Shown: positions 34,317-42,838, numbered from the stretch's first letter. The stretch: 64,000 nt of DNA from Agrobacterium salinitolerans (GCF_002008225.1 NZ_MRDH01000016.1:62240-126239); one strand, 5' to 3'. The notes: generated by a model not told the origin, from the sequence alone. Translations and numbers: made by a program.

Positions 34317-34694
34317 TCACGGCGGAGGGGCGTCACATGGCCGCAGGACGATCGGCTCCTGTTTCTCTCGCCCGAACTCGCGGCAACCACCGACATCGCA
34401 GAGCGTCCAGCCGGAGATTGTCGCCCCGGAAGCGGCCAGGACCAACTCGGGGATCGGCGGAAGGTCCGGCGTCCAGATTGACCAGCCGCCTTCGCGATGG
34501 GCATTTTCTCCCGGTTCCATACCGGCGCCCGAGCCCTGGACGCGCGCCTCCTCGAGAAGAAGGCCCTGCGATGTGGCAGCCCAGCGCTCCTGCCACTGGA
34601 TTTTCTCGACAGAATGCGTCCAGCCGAGCGTGAAGACGCTGGCGGCCAAGGCAACGGCCTTGCTGCCAGCAATGATGCAGACCAGCGTGCTCAC
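34317..34694 (-). CDS. DUF1850 protein, TRAP-TAXI accessory
   Basis: The protein has 125 residues. The core FTLGWTHSVEKIQWQERW, then RVQGSGAGM, GGWSIWTPDLPPIPELVLA and the ending WTLCDVGGCREF match the DUF1850 family, with two conserved cysteines. The N-terminal 20 residues are hydrophobic, so it is probably exported or membrane-anchored. The GTG start overlaps the TRAP permease stop (GTGA, 34691-34694), as commonly seen for this family beside fused TRAP permeases. Its function is unknown. It was recognised from pattern, not from a database search. Confidence 0.8.
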   Translation of the reverse strand: MSTLVCIIAGSKAVALAASVFTLGWTHSVEKIQWQERWAATSQGLLLEEARVQGSGAGMEPGENAHREGGWSIWTPDLPPIPELVLAASGATISGWTLCDVGGCREFGREKQEPIVLRPCDAPPP

Positions 34695-36802
34695 ACGGCC
34701 TCCGACGCCGGCTTGCCATTCGCCGTTCGCGCCCGCCGCCAGATCAGAAATACGAAGAGAGCGGCAAGCCCGAAGCCCACCTCATCGGTCAAAGGAAGGG
34801 CCGCAAGCAGGGTAAAAGCAGCCGCGGCCGCAAGCGCGCGCTCTGCAATCGACAGCCGGACGGCAACGAAGCCGATCACGGCCGTACCCCAGAGCCCGAT
34901 CGCAAGGCCGGTCTTGATGACGATATAGGCGACCGCGAGCGGATAGCCGACGGCCGCGGCCATCGCTCCGCCGTCTTGGAGCATCAGCGCCGGCGAATAG
35001 ACGGCCATGAACGGGATGACGAAACCCGCCGCCGCCACCTTGATCGCCTGCATCGCGATCTTCAGTCCACTTTCGCGCGCAATTGGTGCTGCCGCAAAGC
35101 AGGCGAGCGCGACCGGCGGCGTCAGGTCCGCCAGGATTCCGAAATAGAAGACGAACATGTGGCTGACGATGAGCGGCACGCCAAGTTCCAGCAACGCCGG
35201 GCCAGCGATCGACGAGGTGATGATGTAGTTAGGGATCGTCGGTATACCCATGCCGAGCACGAGGCAGGTCACCATGGTCAGGAGCAGCGACAGGAAGAGG
35301 CTCTGGCCGCCGACCGAGACGATGAACTGGCCGAAGGTGTTGGCCGCACCCGTCAGCGTCATCGTTCCGATGATCACACCGACAAGCGCGCAGGCGATTG
35401 CGACCGGCAAGGCCGTCTTCGCACCTTCTGCAAGGGCGTCGCGACAGGTCACCAGCGTCTCCCGGCCGCCCTTCGAGAACGCGTTGGCCCCGATGAGCAA
35501 TGCCAGCGCGGCGACGATCACGCCGATGCCGTACTGGAAGAAGGCGGCCGCCACGAGACCAAGGCCGATCCAGAAGATGATTCGGATTACGCCGGCGGGC
35601 AAACCCAAGACAACCGAACTGCCGAGGATCAGCAGGGTCGTGAAGGCAAGGCCGACCGTGCCTGCGAAGAGCGGCGTGTAGCCCGAGAACAGCAGCCAGA
35701 CCAGCGCGGCGAGCGGCAGGATCAGATACCATTGCTCGACGACCGCAGCCTTGGCCGAAGGCAAATCCGCCTTCGGCAGGCCGAGCAGCCCGCGCTTGCC
35801 GGCCTCGAGGTGCACCATCCAGAAGGCGGAAGCGAAATAAAGAATAGCCGGAATGATCGCCGCCTTGACGATCTCGTGATATTCGACGCCGAGCGTCTCT
35901 GCCATGATGAAGGCGACAGCGCCCATGACCGGCGGCATGATCTGCCCGCCCATCGAGGCCGTCGCTTCGACGCCGCCGGCAAAAGCCGGTCGATAACCGA
36001 ACTTCTTCATCAGGGGAATGGTGAATTGCCCGGTCGTCACCACATTCGCAACGCCGGAGCCGGATATCGTGCCCATCAGGCCGGAGGAAATGATTGCCAC
36101 CTTCGCCGCACCGCCGCGCTTGTGGCCGACGAAGCTTAGTGAGACATCGGTGAAGAGCCGGATCATACCGGCCTTTTCGAGGAAGGCGCCGAAGAGAATG
36201 AACAGGAAGATATAGGTCGACGACACAAAGGTCGGAATGCCGTAGATGCCCTCCGTACCATAGGCCATATGGTCTATCACCTGTGCGAAACCATAGCCGC
36301 GATGATCAAGCGGCGGCGGCAGATATTCACCGAACAGGCTGTAGGCGAGAAAGACGCCGGATATGATTGGCAAGGCCGGTCCCATGATCGCCCATGCGGC
36401 GGCGAAGACGATAGTAATCGCCAGGACGCCGACGGCAACATCGCGCGGAAGCGGATCGCCGGCACGAACGAGCAGTTCGGCATATTCGTAGCACTGGTAG
36501 AAGGCCACGGCCGCGCCAAGCAGGGCAAGGACCCAGGCAAACGTCTTTGCGGGCACGCCGCGCCCGGCGAATGTCGCCAGCAACGGGAATACGAGCACGG
36601 TGACGAAGCCGACGTGCACTGCCCTAACGATCTGACTCGGCAAGTCGAGCAGATGCGCAGCGGTCGAGATCTGGAAAATGGAGAAGGCAAGCGCGATCGC
36701 AAACAGGAGTCGTCCGTCCCAGGTCTTCGGAAAGGCCTGGGTCAGAGTCTCGTGCCCGTTAAGCTCCGCGGCATGATTTTGTTCATTTGTATTGTCGAGC
36801 AT
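34691..36802 (-). CDS. TRAP transporter fused permease (4TM-12TM, TAXI type)
   Basis: The protein has 703 residues, the expected size of fused DctQ-DctM permeases. An N-terminal block of four membrane helices (about 30-150) is followed by the large DctM-like part. FVSSTYIFLFILFGAFLEKA, GLMGTISGSGVANVVTTGQF and GVEATASMGGQIMPPVMGAV are the usual conserved segments of the family. It imports an organic acid with Na+ or H+ using the TAXI protein. The start has GGGAGGAATCC upstream. It follows the TAXI gene after 122 bases. Confidence 0.93.
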   Translation of the reverse strand: MLDNTNEQNHAAELNGHETLTQAFPKTWDGRLLFAIALAFSIFQISTAAHLLDLPSQIVRAVHVGFVTVLVFPLLATFAGRGVPAKTFAWVLALLGAAVAFYQCYEYAELLVRAGDPLPRDVAVGVLAITIVFAAAWAIMGPALPIISGVFLAYSLFGEYLPPPLDHRGYGFAQVIDHMAYGTEGIYGIPTFVSSTYIFLFILFGAFLEKAGMIRLFTDVSLSFVGHKRGGAAKVAIISSGLMGTISGSGVANVVTTGQFTIPLMKKFGYRPAFAGGVEATASMGGQIMPPVMGAVAFIMAETLGVEYHEIVKAAIIPAILYFASAFWMVHLEAGKRGLLGLPKADLPSAKAAVVEQWYLILPLAALVWLLFSGYTPLFAGTVGLAFTTLLILGSSVVLGLPAGVIRIIFWIGLGLVAAAFFQYGIGVIVAALALLIGANAFSKGGRETLVTCRDALAEGAKTALPVAIACALVGVIIGTMTLTGAANTFGQFIVSVGGQSLFLSLLLTMVTCLVLGMGIPTIPNYIITSSIAGPALLELGVPLIVSHMFVFYFGILADLTPPVALACFAAAPIARESGLKIAMQAIKVAAAGFVIPFMAVYSPALMLQDGGAMAAAVGYPLAVAYIVIKTGLAIGLWGTAVIGFVAVRLSIAERALAAAAAFTLLAALPLTDEVGFGLAALFVFLIWRRARTANGKPASEAV

Positions 36803-36924
36803 GGATTCCTCCCGAAAATCCGAGCAAATGTGGGCGGCGCTGGCCCGCTGGAGGGCCGTGCTTCCAGAGGCCGACGCGCAATGGCCGCAGCAGCAACCTC
36901 GGCGCCGGACGCCGCCCGTCGCCG

Positions 36925-37881
36925 TTAAAGCAGACCTTTTTCCTTATAGAAGCGCTCAGCTCCTGGATGGAGTGGAACAGGCATGCCTTTGAGCGCGTCC
37001 TCGATGCGGATATTCGCTGCCGCCTTGTGCGCCGCCTCGAGCGCCGGCAGGTTCTCGAACAACTGCTTGGTCATCTGGTAGGCGGTTTCGTCGGAAACCT
37101 CGGAATGTGTGATGAGGAAATTGACGACCGCAACCGTCTTCACATCGCTAGTCTGGCCCTGATATGTGCCGGCTGGAACAGTTGCGCTGATGTAGGGCGC
37201 GCCGAGTTTCGTGGCGATTTCCTCGGGTATCGTGACCATCTGTACCTCGACGGAGGTTGCCAGATCTTTGAAAGAGGAGACGCCGAGACCGGCAGACTGC
37301 AGCGTCGCATCGAGTTGCCGGTTCTTCATCAACTCGACGGATTCGGCAAAGGGCAGATATTCCGTTTTGCCGAGGTCTGCATAGCTCATGCCGGCAGCGG
37401 CAAGAATCGCTCGGGCATTCAACTCCGTGCCGGATTTCGGCGCGCCGACGGAAAGGCTCTTGCCTTTGAAATCGGCAAGGGTGGCGATACCGGATTCTTT
37501 CGACGCCATGATCTGGATATAGTTCGGATAGATGGCCGCGATCCCGCGCAGCTTATCGAGCGGGGCCTTGAATCCGGCATCCGTGTTACCCTCCCAGGCC
37601 AGCTTGACCGAATCCCCCAGTGCAAAGGCGATTTCACCGCGACCCTGCTGCAGCAGGTTGAGGTTCTCGACCGAGGCCTTCGTCGCCTGAACCTGGGTGC
37701 GAGCACCTTCAATCTTCTCGCCGTAGATCTTGGAGAGCGCAACGCCGAGCGGGTAATAAACGCCCGATGTGCCGCCGGTCAGGATGTTGATGAAATCCGC
37801 CGCCTTTGCCGCTGTCCCGGAAAAGGTGATGGACGTGCTTGCGATTGCCAAAATGATGGCGCGTTTCAATATGCTGTTCAC
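36925..37881 (-). CDS. TAXI-family TRAP transporter solute-binding protein
   Basis: The protein has 318 residues. A Sec signal peptide (about 1-27) precedes FINILTGGTSGVYYPLGVAL, the standard start of TAXI proteins. VQATKASVENLNLLQQGRGE and LSVGAPKSGTELNARAIL are typical. The GTG at 37879-37881 was chosen because GGGAGGAACCCA lies just upstream; an ATG six codons earlier overlaps that ribosome site. It delivers a substrate, glutamate-like or dicarboxylate in known cases, to the fused permease. It is the first gene of the operon, behind the sigma-54 promoter. Confidence 0.92.
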   Translation of the reverse strand: MNSILKRAIILAIASTSITFSGTAAKAADFINILTGGTSGVYYPLGVALSKIYGEKIEGARTQVQATKASVENLNLLQQGRGEIAFALGDSVKLAWEGNTDAGFKAPLDKLRGIAAIYPNYIQIMASKESGIATLADFKGKSLSVGAPKSGTELNARAILAAAGMSYADLGKTEYLPFAESVELMKNRQLDATLQSAGLGVSSFKDLATSVEVQMVTIPEEIATKLGAPYISATVPAGTYQGQTSDVKTVAVVNFLITHSEVSDETAYQMTKQLFENLPALEAAHKAAANIRIEDALKGMPVPLHPGAERFYKEKGLL

Positions 37882-37948
37882 TGGGTTCCTCCCACTCATT
37901 TGTGATCGACGCGACCGTTACCGGAACGGAACCGCGTGACGCCGAAGC

Positions 37949-37965
37949 AGCAAAAGACGGGCCAA
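37949..37965 (-). promoter_or_regulatory. Sigma-54 (-24/-12) promoter of the TRAP-TAXI operon
   Basis: On the minus strand the sequence reads TTGGCCCG-TCTT-TTGCT. It fits the TGGCACG-N4-TTGCT consensus with one mismatch, and the invariant GG and GC are exactly 10 bases apart. The promoter lies about 70 bp upstream of the TAXI start, in the right orientation. A sigma-54 activator of the DctD type is encoded at the end of the same gene series. Confidence 0.75.
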
Positions 37966-38014
37966 CTCTAACTAATTGAATTTGCGGTGAAGAAAAAGAG
38001 TCCCGAACGACAGC

Positions 38015-38063
38015 GGGCGAAATTCCGCCTGTCGCGCGCGGATGACTGGCAAGATTCCGCCTG
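38015..38063. promoter_or_regulatory. Paired upstream activator sites for the TRAP-TAXI promoter
   Basis: Two related 17-mers, GGGCGAAATTCCGCCTG (38015-38031) and TGGCAAGATTCCGCCTG (38047-38063), share ATTCCGCCTG and a partial GGC-GCC dyad. They are 32 bp apart, about three helical turns, and lie 50-115 bp upstream of the -24/-12 promoter. This is the usual enhancer arrangement for NtrC/DctD-type activators. The assignment is inferred. Confidence 0.55.
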
Positions 38064-38197
38064 AATTCTGCTACAATCCGCTTCATTCGATGATCGTGCG
38101 CTCTCGGCGTGGATACCGATGAATTAGCCGTTGAAGCCGCGTTTCGTGGATACGGAGCCGACCACTTTGATCCGCTTTATTGACGGCGAGATACAGT

Positions 38198-38293
38198 CCG
38201 GTCGATTGGTGCGGCATCGGCGTAACGCTGCTGGTGAACTGGGCGGTCAAGCCGTTCTCGATGGCACTGTTGGGTTGGCTGTTCATCGGATGA
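38198..38293 (+). pseudogene. Fragment of an ACR3-type arsenite efflux pump gene
   Basis: One frame reads [20 protein letters not shown] followed by GWLFI and a stop at 38291-38293. This matches a transmembrane segment near the N-terminal third of ACR3/ArsB efflux pumps. Only about 30 codons survive and nothing recognisable continues on either side, so the gene is a remnant. It shows that the locus once encoded an ACR3 pump. Confidence 0.7.
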
Positions 38294-38316
38294 CCTTCCG
38301 ACCATTGCTGCCGATA

Positions 38317-38547
38317 GCGCAGATCGACTGGATTCCGCTGTCTGTCGACTCAGTCCGGCCGACGCAGGGCAAGACGCTTGCGCTCATACAGGTGTTGAGC
38401 GGATCGCAGTCGTTCAACGCCATCAACCAGCTCCGGGTTCTCAGCCGCTGGATGCGCATGATCACCGTTCCCAACCAGTCGTCGGTCGCCGAGGCATTTC
38501 AGGAATTCGACGCCGACGGGCGCATGAAGCCATCCTCCTGCTACGAT
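38317..38547 (+). pseudogene. arsH: Fragment of arsH (NADPH-dependent FMN reductase of arsenic operons)
   Basis: The frame from AQIDWIPL through [53 protein letters not shown] and PSSCYD matches about 77 residues of the C-terminal third of ArsH. The last ~25 residues of the family and all of the N-terminal flavodoxin core are absent. An ORF covering the fragment (38131-38586) has unrelated ends and should not be taken as a real protein. ArsH normally oxidises trivalent organoarsenicals. Confidence 0.8.
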
Positions 38548-38554
38548 CTGACCG

Positions 38555-38594
38555 CGTCAAGGCTATTTCCACATCTGTCGAAATAGCCTTGACG
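38555..38594. promoter_or_regulatory. 14-bp inverted repeat upstream of arsR (candidate ArsR operator or old terminator)
   Basis: CGTCAAGGCTATTT (38555-38568) and AAATAGCCTTGACG (38581-38594) are perfectly complementary around a 12-base centre. The right arm contains a TTGACG -35-like element, and the arsR start is 30 bases downstream. The layout suits autorepression. There is no poly-T tract after the stem. ArsR binding is inferred. Confidence 0.6.
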
Positions 38595-38623
38595 TCGTGG
38601 TGAATGCGAGTCATTTTATTTCC

Positions 38624-38944
38624 ATGAAAATCGAAGTAGCAGCCGCCCAGCTTGAAGCCCTCGGGAATATCACCCGCCTCCAACTCTACCGGACGCTTGT
38701 TCGCGCCGGAGAGGATGGATTGCCCGTAGGCCGCATTCAGGAAAAGCTGGATATCGCGGCGTCGACGCTCTCCCATCATCTGAAGCGCCTGGTCGATACC
38801 GGCCTTGTGACCCAGGAACGGCAGGTGACGACGCTGATCTGCCGCGCCAACTATCCGGAGATGCAGGCACTAGTCGGCTATCTCGTTGACGAATGCTGTG
38901 CCGATGCCAACTGTTCATCGAAGACCGTGGAGGCCGCGGAATGA
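38624..38944 (+). CDS. arsR: ArsR-family arsenic-responsive repressor
   Basis: The protein has 106 residues. The winged helix includes LDIAASTLSHHLKRLVDTGL (about 42-61). The family's helix-3 CxC arsenite site is absent. A cysteine cluster C91, C92, C97 at the C-terminus may bind As(III), as in ArsR types with displaced thiol sites (inference). The ATG at 38624 gives the normal MKIEVAAAQLEALGNITRLQ start. It heads the arsR-arsO-arsK series, 54 bases before arsO. Confidence 0.88.
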   Translation: MKIEVAAAQLEALGNITRLQLYRTLVRAGEDGLPVGRIQEKLDIAASTLSHHLKRLVDTGLVTQERQVTTLICRANYPEMQALVGYLVDECCADANCSSKTVEAAE

Positions 38945-38998
38945 TCCCTTTTTTTGCCCATATAATTCTAAATTACTAGAAATATCGAAGGAACTGTC

Positions 38999-40426
38999 AT
39001 GTTGAATGCTGGTGAACTTCCCGTGGCCGTCATTGGTGCCGGACCGGTCGGTCTCGCCGCCGCAGCGCATCTCGCCATCCGTGGCATCCCGTTAATTGTT
39101 TTCGAGCGCGGCGACACGGTTGGCGCTTCGCTGATCGAGTGGGGACATGTCCGCATGTTCTCTCCATGGAGATACAATATTGACGCAGCCGCCCGCTCCC
39201 TTCTTGAGAACGCTGGATGGCAAGGCCCTGATGAAGATGCTCTGCCAACCGGGTCCGACATTGTTGGCGCATATCTGCAGCCGCTCGCCTCACTCCCGCA
39301 GATCGCGCGGAACCTCAAGCTGGGCGTCACCGTCACCGCGATCACCCGCGAGGGTCTGGACAAAGTCTCGTCCGCCGGCCGCGACGTTTCGGCCTTCCTC
39401 GTCAGATACAGGGACCAAGATGGCGAGGAAGCTCGGGTTCGGGCCCGCGCTGTGATCGACGCCTCCGGCACTTGGACGCAACCGAACCCGATCGGCGTCG
39501 ACGGCCTACCCGTCCCCGGCGAGACGGCGGCTTCCGATTCCATCTCGTATGGCATTCCCGATGTCGCTGGCGTAGAGAGGGGTAAGTTTGCGGGCAAGCG
39601 CGTCCTCGTGATTGGCGGCGGCCATTCCGCGATCAATGCGGCGCTGGCGCTGATGGAGGTTCAGGAGGCAGAACCGGGCACGGAGATATTCTGGGCGCTT
39701 CGTCGTGGTGGCCTCGACCGCCTGCTAGGCGGCGGATTGAACGATCAGTTGCCGGAGCGCGGCGCGCTCGGCCTTGCCGCCAAGAGCGCCATGGAGGATG
39801 GTCGCCTGAATATGTTGACACCGTTCGCGGTGAACAGGATTCAGAAGGAAGGTTACAGTCTGCGCGTGGAGGCAATGCTCGCTGGTGCGCGATACTCGAT
39901 CGTCGTCGATCGGATCATTGTGACCACGGGATTCCGGCCGGATCACTCGTTCCTGCGCGAACTGCGTATCGCACTCGATCCTACCGTCGAGGCGCCGCCG
40001 GCGCTTGCGCCGCTGATCGATCCCAATCTCCACTCCTGTGGCGACGTGCCTCCGCATGGCATCGTCGAACTCGCGCATCCGGAACCTGGCTTTACGATCG
40101 TCGGGTCGAAGTCCTACGGGCGCGCGCCCACCTTCCTGATGGCGACCGGATACGAGCAGGTGCGCTCCGTGGCGGCGGAGATCGCCGGCGATCACAAGGC
40201 GGCGCGCGAGGTCCATTTGGTATTGCCGAAGACAGGCGTTTGCAGTGTCGATCTCGGCGTAAGCCTGACGGAAGGAGCGGGGTCTGGGCAATGCTGCGGC
40301 GGTCCGGCGCCAGCGAATGTTGATGCCTGCTGCGTGGCCGACGCGGCGGCGAAGGCGGCCCAGCAGACGGGATGCGGATGCAACGGTGCTGCCCGTGCCG
40401 ACAACACGTTGGTACAGGTTCGATGA
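38999..40426 (+). CDS. arsO: ArsO-like flavin-dependent monooxygenase of the ars operon
   Basis: The protein has 475 residues. An FAD motif VAVIGAGPVGLAAAAHLA is at about 9-26 and a second NAD(P)H motif VLVIGGGHSAINAALAL is near 202-218, as in flavin monooxygenases. The tail is cysteine-rich: C415, C432-C433, C444-C445, C459 and C461. The protein type is widespread in ars operons under the name ArsO, but its reaction is not settled. The ribosome site GAAGGAACTGTC precedes the ATG. The stop overlaps the next start (ATGA). Confidence 0.82.
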   Translation: MLNAGELPVAVIGAGPVGLAAAAHLAIRGIPLIVFERGDTVGASLIEWGHVRMFSPWRYNIDAAARSLLENAGWQGPDEDALPTGSDIVGAYLQPLASLPQIARNLKLGVTVTAITREGLDKVSSAGRDVSAFLVRYRDQDGEEARVRARAVIDASGTWTQPNPIGVDGLPVPGETAASDSISYGIPDVAGVERGKFAGKRVLVIGGGHSAINAALALMEVQEAEPGTEIFWALRRGGLDRLLGGGLNDQLPERGALGLAAKSAMEDGRLNMLTPFAVNRIQKEGYSLRVEAMLAGARYSIVVDRIIVTTGFRPDHSFLRELRIALDPTVEAPPALAPLIDPNLHSCGDVPPHGIVELAHPEPGFTIVGSKSYGRAPTFLMATGYEQVRSVAAEIAGDHKAAREVHLVLPKTGVCSVDLGVSLTEGAGSGQCCGGPAPANVDACCVADAAAKAAQQTGCGCNGAARADNTLVQVR

Positions 40427-41640
40427 GCGATAACAAGGTTCCTGCCGCCGCGATCCTTGCCCTCGGTCTGACCCAGATCATTGGCTATGGAAGTCTCTAT
40501 TACAGCTTCAGCATTCTCGCGCCCGCCATGGCGCGAGATTTGGACTGGTCGTTGGAATGGATTTTCGGCGCACTATCCGCCGCTCTCCTGATCGGGGGCC
40601 TCGCCGCGCCCACGATGGGGAAATGGATCGATCGGTTCGGCGCCGGCCGTGTCATGACGGGCGGCTCGGCAATCGCCGCCGCGGCGCTGGTGGCCTGCGC
40701 CCTCTCTTCCGGCAAGGTGGCATTCGTTCTCTCACTGATCGCGATCGAGACGGCATCCAACCTGGTGCAGTACGGAGCGGCCTTCGCATTGCTCGTCCAG
40801 ATCAAGCCGCAGGTCGCGCAGCGCAGCATCACCTACCTGACACTGATCGCCGGCTTCGCTTCAACGATCTTCTGGCCGATTACGACAGCGCTACAGGCTC
40901 ACATGTCGTGGCAGCAGGTCTATATGGTCTTCGCTACGCTCAATCTCTCGGTCTGCTTGCCACTTCAGGCGTGGCTGTCGTTCAAGGTTACAAGAAACCA
41001 CAAGGGCGCGAGCGGAGAACCGGCCAGGCAAGTGGCTCCCGGTCTGCAACCTTCGATACGACCAGCTGCGTTCGTCCTGATGGTGACGGGCTTTGCGCTT
41101 GAGAGTTTCGTCAACGCCGCGCTGCTCGTACACATGGTTCCCGTTCTCTCCGGACTCGGGCTTGGAGCCATGGCCGTCATGGTCGGCACACTGTTTGGTC
41201 CATCTCAAGTTCTGAGCCGCTTCGTTAATATGGTTTTCGGGAGCGGTCTGTCTCAATTGACCTTGGCACTCATTTCCGCCGTTCTGTTGCCAGCGGCGCT
41301 CATTATTCTGATCGCCACCGCTCCATCTGTTCCAGGTGCTCTGGTGTTTGCGGTGGTTTTCGGCCTGGGTTCAGGCCTCAGCAGCATTGTGCAAGGCACT
41401 CTTCCGCTAGTCCTCTTCGGAAGCCAAGGTTACGGAAAACGTCAAGGCCAAATCCTTTCGATCCGTTTGGTCATCTCGTCGACTGCACCGTTTGTCTTGG
41501 CTTTCATGATGAACGAGGTCGGCGTCGCATGGGCCTTGTCGGTCGCCGCCTTGCTCGGTTCAGCTGCAGTCGCAGCTTTCATCGGCATCCTGCGCTTAAT
41601 GTCGCGAAACCACACGGCCCAGCTTGAACAACCTGCCTAA
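40423..41640 (+). CDS. arsK: MFS exporter, ArsK-like (probable trivalent arsenical efflux)
   Basis: The protein has 405 residues with about 12 membrane segments. It opens with LALGLTQIIGYGSLYYSFSI, and the MFS loop 2-3 motif is GKWIDRFGAGR. Family knowledge: ArsK from Agrobacterium exports As(III), Sb(III) and methylarsenite. The assignment here rests on pattern and on position directly after arsR and arsO. It probably replaces the lost ACR3 pump (inference). The ATG at 40423 overlaps the arsO stop. The 155 bases after it hold no convincing gene. Confidence 0.78.
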   Translation: MSDNKVPAAAILALGLTQIIGYGSLYYSFSILAPAMARDLDWSLEWIFGALSAALLIGGLAAPTMGKWIDRFGAGRVMTGGSAIAAAALVACALSSGKVAFVLSLIAIETASNLVQYGAAFALLVQIKPQVAQRSITYLTLIAGFASTIFWPITTALQAHMSWQQVYMVFATLNLSVCLPLQAWLSFKVTRNHKGASGEPARQVAPGLQPSIRPAAFVLMVTGFALESFVNAALLVHMVPVLSGLGLGAMAVMVGTLFGPSQVLSRFVNMVFGSGLSQLTLALISAVLLPAALIILIATAPSVPGALVFAVVFGLGSGLSSIVQGTLPLVLFGSQGYGKRQGQILSIRLVISSTAPFVLAFMMNEVGVAWALSVAALLGSAAVAAFIGILRLMSRNHTAQLEQPA

Positions 41641-41795
41641 ATCAGGCAGCTCATCCTTGATGTGGAAACCCGCCTTATGCAGCACCTCCGCACCCCATGA
41701 AGGTCCAGGTTCACCAGCCAAATTTCTCCAAATAAAGTCAGCTTCCTGAGTTGTGAATACAGCACAGCATCGCGACATCCCGTGCCCTGCATCGT

Positions 41796-42782
41796 TCATG
41801 CGCGATAAACGGCCGCTCCACCCGTCATACCGGCGCCGGCGGCGGTCAAAAGCAGGATTTCGCCTTCCGCGAGAGGCCTTTCGGCATTGGTGACGGAGAG
41901 CGAAAGCGGAATGGTTGCGGCGGAAGAATTGCCGAAGCTTTCTATGGTGCGGACCGTCTTTTGCCTGTCAATGCCGAGATTGCCGCAGACGGCGTCGAAC
42001 ATACGGGCATTGGCCTGATGCGGCACGAAACGGTCGATATCGACTGCCGTCATTCCGACTTCATGCAACACCCTTTGCGCGGTCTCGGTCATCAGCGTCA
42101 CGGCACGGGAGAAAACCTCGCGGCCGTCACGCATTGTCATCAGCGCCTCCTCAGTGGATGTATCGGCTGAGAAGGGCTGGCTACTGCCCCCCGCCGCTAT
42201 CTGGATCAGATCGTAACCGCCGCCATCCGCAACGAGATCGGCCGACAAAAGCCCACGCTGCGCCTGGCGGCAGGGCTTGAGTACGACAGCGCCGGCGGCA
42301 TCGGCGAACAGGACAGCGCTTGCCCTTTCCGCCGGATTGATACGACGGCTCAATATATTGGCGGCAACGACGAGCACGGCGCGGCCGTGGGTGCGGACAA
42401 AGCCATCCGCAAGCGTGAGCGCATAAAGAAAGCCGGAACAGGCCCCGGCAAGATCGATCGTGCCGGATCGGGTAAGGCCCAGCCTGTGTGCGAGCAGCGG
42501 CGCCGAGGGCGGCAGAAGATGATCCGGCGTGGAAGTCGCAAGCAGCGTCAATGCGATGTCATCGGAGGCGATTTCGGCGTCTTCCAGCGCCATGCGACCG
42601 GCTCTCGCCGCAAGGCCGCTCAGCGTGTCGCCCTCTTGCGCCCAATAACGCGTGCGGATGCCGGTGCGCCGCTCGATCCAGCCGGCTTCCAGCCCGAGAC
42701 TGGTCTCAATCTCGGCATTTTCAACACATCTTGACGGAACGGCATGACCAAAACCGGCCATGCGGGAAGAACGGGTCTGCAT
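41796..42782 (-). CDS. bioZ: BioZ, beta-ketoacyl-ACP synthase III-like enzyme of biotin synthesis
   Basis: The protein has 328 residues with the FabH fold. The catalytic triad is present: C115 (AGACSGF), H255 (VPHQANAR) and N285 (SFGNSSAAT). In Agrobacterium, Brucella and Mesorhizobium the last gene of bioBFDAZ makes the pimeloyl precursor by condensing a glutaryl thioester with malonyl-ACP. The operon position supports this over housekeeping FabH. The ATG at 42780-42782 was chosen; a 55-residue in-frame extension runs into bioA. It begins 56 bases after the bioA stop. Confidence 0.9.
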   Translation of the reverse strand: MQTRSSRMAGFGHAVPSRCVENAEIETSLGLEAGWIERRTGIRTRYWAQEGDTLSGLAARAGRMALEDAEIASDDIALTLLATSTPDHLLPPSAPLLAHRLGLTRSGTIDLAGACSGFLYALTLADGFVRTHGRAVLVVAANILSRRINPAERASAVLFADAAGAVVLKPCRQAQRGLLSADLVADGGGYDLIQIAAGGSSQPFSADTSTEEALMTMRDGREVFSRAVTLMTETAQRVLHEVGMTAVDIDRFVPHQANARMFDAVCGNLGIDRQKTVRTIESFGNSSAATIPLSLSVTNAERPLAEGEILLLTAAGAGMTGGAAVYRA

Positions 42783-42838
42783 TGTCAGGACTTTCGGAGA
42801 CAGTTCTGGAACAGGCTGAAAATGGCCGCACCCTGTTT

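Noticed and set aside
34976-36139. 387-codon frame rich in Arg, Glu, Asp and His
   Set aside because: It is antisense to the TRAP permease; the polar composition is what the reverse complement of membrane-protein codons gives.
38131-38586. 151-codon plus-strand ORF as a real protein
   Set aside because: Only its second half matches ArsH; the first half runs through an ACR3 relic in the wrong frame, so it is a composite of pseudogene pieces.
41596-41799. 67-codon minus-strand ORF between arsK and bioZ
   Set aside because: About one fifth overlaps the end of arsK, there is no ribosome site, and no family is recognised. A remnant cannot be excluded but is not supported.
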